47,380 nucleotides of DNA from Candidatus Hydrogenedentota bacterium. Its GTDB lineage: Bacteria > Hydrogenedentota > Hydrogenedentia > Hydrogenedentales > CAITNO01. Both the position numbers and the translations under genes were made by a program. The DNA lies in the NCBI GenBank assembly GCA_022706235.1, contig JAKJCY010000013.1:1-47380 (forward strand), given 5' to 3'. The notes under the pieces are model-generated. The model was not told the origin of the DNA. It saw only the letters and a program-made list of their open reading frames with translations, and searched no databases. Shown here one piece after another: positions 27,501 to 33,671 of this stretch (positions are counted from its first letter, which is position 1; each line of letters begins with the position of its first letter).

Positions 27501-29163
27501 CGAGTCGGAGTGGGAGTATGCGTGCCGGGCCGGTACGCAGACGCGCTTCTACTGGGGCGACGATTTGACCTACACAGAGATTGGGACCTACGCGTGGTAC
27601 TCAGGCAACAACACACCGAGCGGCACCAAGCCTGTGGGCGGGAATCTGCCCAACATCTTTGGTCTCTATGACATGAGCGGCAACATATCAGAATGGTGCG
27701 AAGATGACGTGCATTGGAACTACATCGGAGCGCCGGCGGACGGGAGCGCGTGGATGGACTCGCCGCGGACTGATACCAGGGTATTCCGGGGCGGCAATTA
27801 CAGCAGCCTCAGTGGCTGCCGCTCGGCGTATCGGTCCGGCGGAATAGTGGGCGCTCGAGGGTACTTCCTCGGGTTCCGGGTGGCGGCTCTGCCGACCAAG
27901 GTGATGACTTTGGCCATTAACGGTGGTGCGGCCACGACGACCGACCTGCTGGTGACACTGAACAATACGGCGACGAACAGCCCGACGGAATATATGGCGA
28001 GCGAATCTTCGGATTTCAGCGGCGCAGCGTGGACCCCGTACAGCGTTGCGCCAAGTTTTACGCTGTCCTTCGGCGTCGGAGTCCGGACGGTGTACTTCAA
28101 GGTGCGCGGTGTGGATTGCCAGGAGTCCGAAGTCGCCAGTGACACGATCTTCGTACTGCCGGACACGGTGCCGGTGGGCACGGGGACCTTCACGATGGGA
28201 CGAACCGCGTCCGGCGATGACGCGACGTATGGTTCCGCCGACGAACTCCCGCAGCATGAGGTAACGCTGGGGGCTTACCAGATCGGGAAATATGAAGTGA
28301 CGAACAAAGAGTATTGCGATGTCTTGAATTGGGCAAAAGCGAAAGGGTATCTCTATGCGGATGTCGCCGGGACGCCTTGGACGGGTTTGAGCAGCATTTA
28401 CGCTGGTGGCACGACTGGCAGCCGCTACCTCGCCGTCAACGTCACTTCCACCACCTGCAACATCCTGTATTCGGGCGGCGTATTCAAGTCGAAGACCTGT
28501 GTGGGGTTGCCCGGCACGACGAGCTACGCCATGGACACGCACCCGATGGTTGAGTTGTCCTGGTGCGGCGCGGTAGCGTTCTGCAACTGGCTGAGCGAGT
28601 GGCAGAAGCTGACGCCCTGTTACGATATGAATTCGCCGGATTGGCCACTCGTGGTGGCGCCGCCGACACCGGGCGGCTATCGCTTGCCGACGGAAGCGGA
28701 GTGGGAACGGGCAGCGGCATGGGATGGGTCGAAGCATTGGGTCTACAGTTTTATCAGCGATACGCTGACCGGCAAGGACCGGGTGAACTACTGGGACTCC
28801 GCTCCAGATTATGTCAATCCGCTGGGCCTGACGACAGAGCCCTATACCTCGCCCGTGGGGTGGTTCAACGGTGTAAATGTGAGTCCGAACGGTAGCGTGG
28901 CCACAGTGGACAGTCCCAGCCCGGTCGGGGCGTACGACATGAGCGGCAATGTTTCGGAAATGTGCCACGACCGGTTTTCGAGCACCTACTACAGCGGTGG
29001 TTCCATGACGAATCCCACGGGGCCTGCTACAGGCACGAGCCGCGTCGTTCGGGGCGGCACCTACCCCGTCAATCGTGGCTATAGTCGTTCTGCGGACCGA
29101 ACGTCCAGCGGCCTGACGACCCCCAACAAAGGTCGCGGATTCCGCCTCACCAGGTCAGACTGA
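21595..29163 (+). CDS. Giant multi-domain protein with six SUMF1/FGE-type domains
   Basis: The single frame encodes 2522 residues. Residues 1-24 form a signal peptide. A bacterial Ig-like (SbsA/Big_5-like) domain follows (about 35-130), then a second beta domain, then a helix with basic end (LPLWGWPFAAALLLVLGLVL, RRR, about 236-261). At residue 297 a second signal-like sequence begins (MFFLFVALILACSWAFA), followed by a DIYYDLD Ig-like domain. From about residue 424 there are six units of 336-339 residues: each has a short beta module (TADPVVTLDNT ... VYFKVRN) and a SUMF1-type domain (VPLELVWVPSG, RLPSEAEWEYACRAG, FGLYDMSGNVYEWCEDD, GFRLAA). Five are very alike; the last is divergent. The conserved catalytic Cys pair of formylglycine-generating enzyme is not seen, so a binding or surface role is more likely. 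It is strongly initiated (AAGGAGG SD). Confidence 0.85.
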   Translation: MLFKVFVSAIGVCLAFNAVAVTGIGTSSTTPLETMSPSLQSVLAVTEKRLSATFSEAMLTPDSTTPGNYIVSGLGVGTLVPSPTSVSGGPAVFTLDWASGEMRDGVSLTLTVSGMQDAVGNPINSAANNASCAGRGAAPVFSDLMVMPPKAGLGEKVTITFAVSETLQSDPEVTINGHPATAPYGKAETYLYEYEVQEDDPLGMAVIHISSADLAGNVGTLNNTSALEILEESEDLPLWGWPFAAALLLVLGLVLLWRRRFGGVGVWTGWTGRTGETAGSTAAKSPFEGGGAKRRRMFFLFVALILACSWAFAQTPTVSNVTMTQSPNATSTQVDIYYDLDAPNGPCAITVSLSKDGGADGFMHPVTSVVGDLSGVTTGTGYHIVWDIRADYLEEDLPNAQVLITADDGVVIPEVASFTINNDAVTTADPVVTLDNTAMNSPTEYMASEESDFRGATWQPYDTAPTFTLSSVEGGMKTVYFKLRNAAGESAPVSDTIILVEERTILLPGDVPLELVWMPSGSYQMGRYPGEAESSDIEDPQHPVTLAYGFWMGKYELTQQQWLAVRGSWPQFAPSATYGIGDTYPAYFVSWNDAKNFITTLNAHIVSSGQGPLALRLPSEAEWEYSCRASTQTRFYWGDDLTYTEIGTYAWCYSNNSPSGTKPVGGKLPNAFGLHDMSGNVQEWCEDDVHWSYTGAPADGSAWIDSPRAESRFFRGGAYGSSSGCRSAARLAGVASARGYFIGFRLAADLPPTVTDFAINGGASTTADPVVTLDNTTDDRATEFMASEASDFSGATWQAYGTAPTFTLSSAEGGTKTVYFKVRNAAGESAPISDTINLVEERTILLPGEVPLDLVWVPSGTYQMGRYPGELDGASNEDPQHPVTLAYGFWMGKYEITQQQWLAVRGSWPQFAPSATYGIGDTYPAYWISWNDAKDFITSLNAHIVSSGQGPLTVRLPSEAEWEYACRAGTQTRFYWGDDLTYTAIEMYAWYNGNNSPMGCKPVGSKIVNAFGLYDMSGNMWEWCDDDYHTSYTGAPADGGAWINSPRASYRTIRGGAWWYAAKNCRSAFRYYYLPHLRTDMIGFRLAASFNVTSFAINNGATTTADPVVTLNNTCVGGPTEYMASESPDFSGASWQPYDTAPTFTLSSAEGGTKTVYFKVRNTGGESVPVSDTIELTGQTITLPGDVPLELVWVPGGTFMMGRYPGEADSSDKEDPQHPVTLAYGFWMGKYEITQQQWFAVQGAWPGWPPMAGNGVGDTCPVYFPSWYAAQGFVTSLNAHIVSSGQGPLTVRLPSEAEWEYACRAGTQTRFYWGNDADYTQIGDYAWYSGNNSPIGCKPVGGKLPNAFGLYDMSGNVYEWCEDDGHYDYTGAPSDGSAWVDSPRGLFRVYRGGEWSYNASRCRSAYRYTMGPGNSSYNLGLRIAAVPTQVVSFVLNGGAATTADPVVTLDNTATNSPTEYMASESRDFSGAVWEPYDAAPVFTLSSSAGGTKTVYFKVRNGLGESAPVSDTIDLTGRTVTLPGDVPLELVWVPGGTFMMGRYPGEADSVAGEDPQHPVTLAYGFWMGKYEITQRQWLAVRGAWPDESPSSGVGNTYPAYNISWDDAKEFITALNAHIAGSGQGPLTVRLPSEAEWEYACRAGTTTRFYWGDDLTYTEIGTYAWYFGNNSPSGTKPVGGNLPNTFGLYDMSGNVYEWCEDDYHSSYTGTPADGSAWVESPRAEHRIVRGGCWIADARCGRSAYRDSRTPDARYSVIGFRLAAVPTQVVSFAINGGAATTTDPLVTLDNTATNSPTEYMASEAGDFSGATWQPYDTAPTFTLSSSEGGTKTVYFKVRNAGGESAPVSDAINITERIITLPDEVPLELVWVPSGSYQMGRYPGEADSSDIEDPQHPVTLAYGFWMGKCEITQQQWLAVRGSWPSMAPSVTWGLGDSYPAYFVSWNDARDFITTLNAHIVSSGQGSLTVRLPSESEWEYACRAGTQTRFYWGDDLTYTEIGTYAWYSGNNTPSGTKPVGGNLPNIFGLYDMSGNISEWCEDDVHWNYIGAPADGSAWMDSPRTDTRVFRGGNYSSLSGCRSAYRSGGIVGARGYFLGFRVAALPTKVMTLAINGGAATTTDLLVTLNNTATNSPTEYMASESSDFSGAAWTPYSVAPSFTLSFGVGVRTVYFKVRGVDCQESEVASDTIFVLPDTVPVGTGTFTMGRTASGDDATYGSADELPQHEVTLGAYQIGKYEVTNKEYCDVLNWAKAKGYLYADVAGTPWTGLSSIYAGGTTGSRYLAVNVTSTTCNILYSGGVFKSKTCVGLPGTTSYAMDTHPMVELSWCGAVAFCNWLSEWQKLTPCYDMNSPDWPLVVAPPTPGGYRLPTEAEWERAAAWDGSKHWVYSFISDTLTGKDRVNYWDSAPDYVNPLGLTTEPYTSPVGWFNGVNVSPNGSVATVDSPSPVGAYDMSGNVSEMCHDRFSSTYYSGGSMTNPTGPATGTSRVVRGGTYPVNRGYSRSADRTSSGLTTPNKGRGFRLTRSD
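22447..22477. repeat. Palindromic repeat inside the giant reading frame
   Basis: Two adjacent hairpins lie in frame: CCCCC, TTTGAA, GGGGG at 22448-22463 and GGCGC, GAA, GCGCC at 22465-22477, then GGAGG and an ATG at 22483. This looks like an intergenic dispersed repeat rather than coding sequence. A partial copy of the first hairpin (TCCCCCTTTGAAGGG) is at 30280-30294, between genes. Confidence 0.75.
22864..29163 (+). repeat. Six tandem ~1.01-kb coding repeats (SUMF1 units)
   Basis: Matching codons of the ATTADPVVTL module occur at 22864, 23881, 24895, 25909, 26917 and 27928, giving periods of 1017, 1014, 1014, 1008 and 1011 bases. All are multiples of three, so the frame is kept. Units one to five are closely similar at the base level; the sixth shares the first module but has a divergent SUMF1 domain with extra insertions. 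Confidence 0.9.
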
Positions 29164-29240
29164 AGGCTGAAATTTTAAGGATGGAGGATGAAGGTTGAAA
29201 GATAAACGATCTTGGTGCGCGGTGCGTTCAAGACATTTTC

Positions 29241-29360
29241 CTGCTTCGAAAATTGGGACCCATTTTCATGGTTTCAGGGTGAGCCATCGGCTCATGGCAA
29301 CTGCTTCGAAAATTGGTACCCATTTTCGTGGTTTCCGGGTGAGCCAGAGGCTCATGGCAA
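29241..29360 (+). repeat. 60-bp tandem duplication
   Basis: Two copies of a 60-base unit (29241-29300 and 29301-29360) differ at only a few positions; both contain CTTCGAAAATTGG, CCCATTTTC and GGCTCATGGCAA. A third, degraded partial copy follows from 29361. It lies between the giant gene and the transposase element; the stretch 29164-29437 has no convincing gene. Confidence 0.85.
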
Positions 29361-29437
29361 CTGGTTCCCAAATTCTTGTCATTGCCCACAGGTCACGAGT
29401 GAGAAAGTATCAACACAAAAAGTGCCAGTTTGCTCTT

Positions 29438-29495
29438 CGAATCCCAAGGGGATTCTATAACAAAGCCCAGGGTTGCGGTACTCCGCTACCCTGGG
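29438..29495 (+). repeat. Left terminal inverted repeat of the transposase element
   Basis: Outer hairpin GAATCCC, AAG, GGGATTC (29439-29455), a short AT-rich link TATAACAAAG, then the 30-base palindrome at 29466-29495. Confidence 0.85.
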
Positions 29496-29616
29496 TTTGC
29501 GGCCCCCCCCTATGTGTTTACCCCAACGGGGTTGCGTCCGAATCCGCAGCTGCGATACGATTCTTTGCGGTAAGATATTGCCACATCACCCGCACTATCT
29601 TAAGAGGAGTATCACC

Positions 29617-30072
29617 ATGCCCCAATCGCTGACGGCGGTCTATCTTCACTTGGTATTTTCAACCAAAAATCGTGTCGCTTATCTCCGCGACACCCAAATA
29701 CGAGAGGAAATGCACGCCTATCTGGGCGGCGTTTCCAACAAACTCGGCGCACCCGCGTTGTTGATTGGCGGCACGGACGACCACGTTCATGCGCTCTGCC
29801 GTTTGGGACGCTCCATTACATTGGCCGATTGGGTGAAGGAACTCAAACGGGCGTCGAGCCTTTGGATAAAAAAACGCGCATCGGACCAACATGAGTTCGC
29901 GTGGCAATCGGGATACGGCATTTTTTCCGTGAGCGCATCCAATATTGAGTCCGTGGAAACATACATCGCCGATCAGGTTGAACATCACCGTAAACAGACC
30001 TTTCAAGAGGAATTCCGTTTGTTGTTGAAGAAGCACGGGATGACGTGGGATGAGCGGTACCTGTGGGAGTGA
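29617..30072 (+). CDS. IS200/REP-associated Y1 tyrosine transposase
   Basis: The 151-residue protein is a single Y1 transposase (HUH) domain. It has the family opening LTAVYLHLVFSTKNR, the metal-binding H56-V57-H58 (DDHVHALC) and the nucleophile Y116 (ETYIADQVEHHRK). The length is right for a complete enzyme of the IS200/RAYT group, which cuts and joins single-stranded DNA at hairpins. The start at 29617 has AGAGGAG at a proper distance; a longer frame upstream runs through the left palindrome and is not likely used. The gene is flanked by the hairpins that it presumably recognises. Confidence 0.92.
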   Translation: MPQSLTAVYLHLVFSTKNRVAYLRDTQIREEMHAYLGGVSNKLGAPALLIGGTDDHVHALCRLGRSITLADWVKELKRASSLWIKKRASDQHEFAWQSGYGIFSVSASNIESVETYIADQVEHHRKQTFQEEFRLLLKKHGMTWDERYLWE

Positions 30073-30115
30073 CGCAACCCCCTTGGGGTAGACAGGGTGG
30101 GGGTCACTCACGTCA

Positions 30116-30173
30116 CCCAGGGTAGCGGAGTACCGCAACCCTGGGCTTTGTTATAGGATCCCTTTGGGGTTCG
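30116..30173 (-). repeat. Right terminal inverted repeat of the transposase element
   Basis: Reverse-complement match of the left end: the 30-base palindrome at 30116-30145, then CTTTGTTATA and an outer hairpin with GGATCCC and GGGGTTC-like arms. Three of 58 positions differ from the left end. Confidence 0.85.
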
Positions 30174-30324
30174 TAACGCGCAAAATCACGCTTCGTTTTC
30201 ATGTACCCATCATCATGATGTGTGGGTAATGACAAGAAGGGAATTTAGGAACCGGAGCGTCGTGCCAAGGGCTTAAGAATCCCCCTTTGAAGGGACTTGT
30301 CAGTCGAAAACGCGCTCGCTGGCG

Positions 30325-33132
30325 TCAGTCCCTGTTTTTGCGTTTTTGGGTCGGGGCGGGGGCGAGCGGGGCGGTGAGCTGTTCGTAGCGTTGGAAGAGG
30401 TATTCCACCCGTTCCCGTTCGCTGGTGAATTTGGCGCGGCGGTAGCAGCGGTCCACGGCGCGGTCGAGGGCCTGGTGCGCCTTCAAGAGCGGCGCGGGCA
30501 TGTACAGCGGATCATAGAGGTCGGCCAGGGTGGAACCGTCGTCCAGATAGCCCTGGCGCACGTCCAACACCCCTTGCGCGCAGCCCTCCACCTGGGCACG
30601 CTGTTCATCCGTTGCCTCCATCGGCCACGGGAAGTTGTTGTAGACCAGCTTTGCCGAATAACGATACCGGGATTCAAGCCGTCCGCAAACCTGGCGCACC
30701 CATGCCATGTGCATGGCGCTGGTCAGGACGCCGAAGTGATAGGGGGTGGCGTTCGGACATAATTTTACGAGGTTACTGCAAATGACAGGTGGAGAAAGGT
30801 ATCCGAAAGGAATATACGGACGTCGCTCAGAACTGACTTCTGGAATTACAAGGAAATCACCATCCGGGAAGTTCTCCACATGGAAACGCCGTGGCGTTTC
30901 AGCCAGTTTTTGCGTGGGTTTACTCTTACTTGCTCTGCGGAGTGCCTGCACCGCATCAATGCGCTTCCTGCATTCCGGCAGATTGCGCAACTCATGTGCA
31001 GGCGCATCGCCCAACCACAGGCACCAGCGATGATAACCATGGAGGAATTCATGAGACCCTATCCAAGGTTGGAAGTACTTATCTGCGTTGGGTTCTTTTT
31101 GGAGGAATGCCTGCTTTTCTTCTTCGGTGAATAAGTAGTTGCCGCCGTCAATTGGTTTGTTTCCTATGCCTATTTCGGGAACATCACACAGGGGTTCAGA
31201 ACGATTGGTGATGGTAATATCGCCACCCTCTACAAGATACGGATTGATGTTGGCCACCAATATCGCAACAGGTTCTCCTTTGATATCCTCGTATTCAAAA
31301 ATCCGTTTTACAGGCATATCCTTTAATCCGAAGCCTATTATCACAACGTGAACATGGGCTTTCCCTTTGGCCTCACTTTGCCACGAAAAGGTTCTATGGG
31401 CAAAGTGGATTTTCGCTCCTGCGTTGAAAAGGGCCGACCATAGGACGCCGACCTGTTCCCCTTGGGAAATGGAGTTGGTGGAGACAAAAGCACAGCGTAT
31501 AGAGGTGTCTTTGATGTACCTGACGGATTTGAAATACCACAGGGTTACGTAGTCCAGCAATCCGTTCCCATCAACATCTCCCGCTATATGTTGCAAATCT
31601 TCTCGCTGCTCAGGTGTCTGGAACTTTGCGCCCACAAACGGCGGATTGCCCATGACATAGGAACATTCGCTTGCGGGGAGGAGGTCGTTCCAGTCCATGC
31701 GCAGGGCGTTGGCGCAGCGGATGTGGGGGCAGGCCTTGAGGGGGATGCGCTGGAAGAGATTGCCGGTTTTGAGGCTGAGTTCGACGTTCATCTGGTGGTC
31801 GGTGAGCCAGAGGGCGGTTTCGGCGATGCGGGCGGGCCATTCGCCGATTTCGATGCCGTAGAACTGGTTGACGTCAATGCGGGCGGCGCGGCCTTCCGCG
31901 CCGAGATCGAGTTCCTCGCCGTGCTGTTCGAAGTCGTAGAGTTCATCGAGAATCTGATGTTCGAGGCGGCGCAGTTCGCGGTAGGCGATGACGAGGAAGT
32001 TGCCGCAGCCGCAGGCGGGGTCGAGAAAGCGGAGTTGGGTCAGTTTTTCGCGGAAGGCCTTGAGCCGGGCGTCGCGGTTGCCCTTGCGCGTGTCTTTTTT
32101 GATCTGGTCGAACTCGGCGTGGAGTTCGTCGAGGAAGAGGGGCCGGATCAGTTTCAGGATGTCCCGTTCCGAGGTGTAATGAGCGCCAATCTGGCGGCGT
32201 TCCCGGTCGTCGAGGATGCCCTGGAAGAGGGAGCCGAAGATGGCGGGAGAAATGCGGGACCAGTCGAAGCGGCACGCGGCGAGGAGGCGGTTGCGCATGT
32301 CGCGGTTGAATCCGGCGGTGTGGATGGGGTCCTTGAAGAGGTCGCCGTTGATATAGGGGAACTCCGCGAGGTCTTCGTCCAGGTTCGTGATGCGCTGGTC
32401 CGGCGGGGTGTTGAGCACTTCGAAGAGGTGGTTCAGCTGGGCGCCGAGGTCGGAACCGTCTTCGCGGGTGCGGTTTTCGATGAAGAGGTCAAACTGGGAG
32501 GTTTCGAAGATGCCCGTGTCGTCGGCGAAGAGGCAGAAGAGGAGGCGCACAAGGAGTCGTTCGAGGGCCGCGCCCCGGTAGTTGCCCGCCTCGATGGCAT
32601 CGTGGAGTTCCGCCATGATCGCGGCGGCCTCGAGGTTGGCCGGGTCCTCCTCGCCGAAGCGGTGGGTCTGCTGGCCGATGAAGAAGGCGAAATGCTTGAT
32701 GTGCCGGTGCAGGTCTTGCAGGGGAAACTCGACCATGGCGTCCGCCTGGTCCTTGGCTTCGAGGTCGTAGAGGACCATGCGCGCGAAATCGGACACGACC
32801 ACGTAGCGGGGAATTTCGCTTTCCCGGTGCATGCTGGCGAGTTCGGTGATGTACTGGAAGGCCTGGGACTGGGCCTTGCCCAGGTCCTGTCCCGCACTCT
32901 TGTGTTCCGCCAGCAGTGTCCCCGGCCAGAAGAGATCAATCCGGTGATAGGTGTCCTTCAGGCTTTTGACCTTCTCCTCAAAGGCCGCCAGGAGCCGCCG
33001 TTTCTTGCCGAAGACGGTAAAGAATTCGTTCCAGAAGGTCTGGGCCTCCGCGCGTTCATCGCCGACACCGCGCCACTCCCGCGAAAACTGTATCGCGCGT
33101 TGCCGTATCTCGTTCCAGGATAAATTGGGCAT
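30325..33132 (-). CDS. MmeI-like single-chain restriction-modification enzyme (type IIL)
   Basis: The 935-residue protein has the domain order of MmeI (919 residues): an N-terminal nuclease with D66, E76 and K78 (IDLFWPG ... LLAEHKS, a PD-ExK site), a helical spacer, and an adenine methyltransferase with motif I LDPACGCGNFL (D371) and motif IV NPPFVG (N496). A target-recognition domain (about 640-800) and a C-terminal helical part follow. Such enzymes cut DNA about 20 bases from the site and methylate one strand, in one polypeptide. No separate endonuclease or specificity gene is near. The start at 33132 was chosen because GGGGAG lies nine bases before it; an upstream ATG (33174) lacks this. 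A recent insertion context is suggested by the repeats on both sides. Confidence 0.88.
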   Translation of the reverse strand: MPNLSWNEIRQRAIQFSREWRGVGDERAEAQTFWNEFFTVFGKKRRLLAAFEEKVKSLKDTYHRIDLFWPGTLLAEHKSAGQDLGKAQSQAFQYITELASMHRESEIPRYVVVSDFARMVLYDLEAKDQADAMVEFPLQDLHRHIKHFAFFIGQQTHRFGEEDPANLEAAAIMAELHDAIEAGNYRGAALERLLVRLLFCLFADDTGIFETSQFDLFIENRTREDGSDLGAQLNHLFEVLNTPPDQRITNLDEDLAEFPYINGDLFKDPIHTAGFNRDMRNRLLAACRFDWSRISPAIFGSLFQGILDDRERRQIGAHYTSERDILKLIRPLFLDELHAEFDQIKKDTRKGNRDARLKAFREKLTQLRFLDPACGCGNFLVIAYRELRRLEHQILDELYDFEQHGEELDLGAEGRAARIDVNQFYGIEIGEWPARIAETALWLTDHQMNVELSLKTGNLFQRIPLKACPHIRCANALRMDWNDLLPASECSYVMGNPPFVGAKFQTPEQREDLQHIAGDVDGNGLLDYVTLWYFKSVRYIKDTSIRCAFVSTNSISQGEQVGVLWSALFNAGAKIHFAHRTFSWQSEAKGKAHVHVVIIGFGLKDMPVKRIFEYEDIKGEPVAILVANINPYLVEGGDITITNRSEPLCDVPEIGIGNKPIDGGNYLFTEEEKQAFLQKEPNADKYFQPWIGSHEFLHGYHRWCLWLGDAPAHELRNLPECRKRIDAVQALRRASKSKPTQKLAETPRRFHVENFPDGDFLVIPEVSSERRPYIPFGYLSPPVICSNLVKLCPNATPYHFGVLTSAMHMAWVRQVCGRLESRYRYSAKLVYNNFPWPMEATDEQRAQVEGCAQGVLDVRQGYLDDGSTLADLYDPLYMPAPLLKAHQALDRAVDRCYRRAKFTSERERVEYLFQRYEQLTAPLAPAPTQKRKNRD

Positions 33133-33330
33133 GGTACTGCGCTCCCCGTTCTTGTAAGCGGGATTATACGCCAAGTAGTACTCGCGTTCCCAAGTCGCGC
33201 GGCGCAGGAAGGTCCTTTTTCGGGGCTTCTTTTTTTCCCGGTGAGCCGATTTTGAGCCATTTTATGCTAAGTTCAGTAATTGCAATGCTTTATTGCCGCA
33301 GGAAACACGAAAACACTGGTTGCGGAATGA

Positions 33331-33510
33331 TTTTTCCGGCGGAAAAATGGTTTTTCCGCTGGAAAAATGATTTAGCAGGGAGCAGATTGATTTTTCCGCT
33401 GGAAAAATGGTTTTGCAGGGAGCAGATTCGTTTTTCCGCTGGAAAAATGGTTTTGCGGGGAGCAGATTCATTTTCCCGCTGGAAAAATGGTTTTTCCGCT
33501 GGAAAAATGG
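33331..33510. repeat. Palindrome array in 20-bp register
   Basis: The 180 bases divide exactly into nine 20-base blocks. Six are palindromic (P), TTTTTCC, GCT or GGC, GGAAAAA then TGG or TGA, at 33331, 33351, 33391, 33431, 33471 and 33491. Three are spacers (S), near TTTTGCAGGGAGCAGATTCN, at 33371, 33411 and 33451. The order is P-P-S-P-S-P-S-P-P, itself symmetrical. It lies in the gap between the divergent MmeI-like gene (start 33132) and the rhamnosidase-like gene (start 33672). Spacers are alike, so it is not a CRISPR array. Repeated operator sites or a structured element are both possible. Confidence 0.9.
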
Positions 33511-33532
33511 CGTAGGAAAGGGAATACCCACT

Positions 33533-33548
33533 GTTTCCGCGCGGAAAC
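33533..33548. repeat. Perfect 16-bp palindrome beside the array
   Basis: GTTTCCGC followed by GCGGAAAC is an exact palindrome, close in sequence to the array blocks (TTTCCGC ... GGAAA) and 23 bases past the last one. It may be a diverged member. The remaining parts of the 539-base gap (33133-33330 and 33549-33671) hold no gene I can support. Confidence 0.75.
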
Positions 33549-33671
33549 GCCTTTGGCTGTCTTGTGCGTGGATGCTCCCGTGCGGGATGGGCAGTCCTCG
33601 CCGTAATAACCCGAAAAATAGAATGACGCGCCCGCTTTATGATAAAACAAGCCGGTAGAAAGGAGGCGCAC

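Larger units (their letters stand above)
29438..30173. mobile_element. Y1-transposase element with 58-bp inverted repeats
   Basis: The element is 736 bases long. Its ends (29438-29495 and 30116-30173) are inverted copies matching at 55 of 58 positions. Each end has a small outer hairpin, then a 30-base REP-like palindrome (CCCAGGGT, T, GCGG, TACT, CCGC, T, ACCCTGGG). Inside each end lies a further small hairpin (29520-29532 and 30077-30089). A single transposase gene lies between. This layout is that of REP-associated tyrosine transposases (RAYT). Confidence 0.85.

Noticed and set aside
29164..29632. 145-codon frame in front of the transposase
   Set aside because: It runs through the 60-bp repeats and the left palindrome, and the transposase frame has its own SD and family start.
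30280..30324. Terminator after the MmeI-like gene
   Set aside because: Imperfect inverted arms (AGGGACT/AGTCCCT) are seen, but no T tract follows on the minus strand; the sequence matches a dispersed hairpin instead.
31462..33123. Plus-strand frame of 553 codons over the MmeI-like gene
   Set aside because: It is antisense to clear nuclease and methyltransferase motifs and has a biased valine/glutamate/glycine composition with no known domain.
33331..33510. CRISPR array
   Set aside because: The spacers are nearly identical to each other, the blocks are 20 bp and palindromic, and no cas genes are near.
33252..33515. Possible small protein encoded through the palindrome array
   Set aside because: The frame only repeats array-derived words, has no SD, and similar frames exist on both strands, as expected for a repeat.
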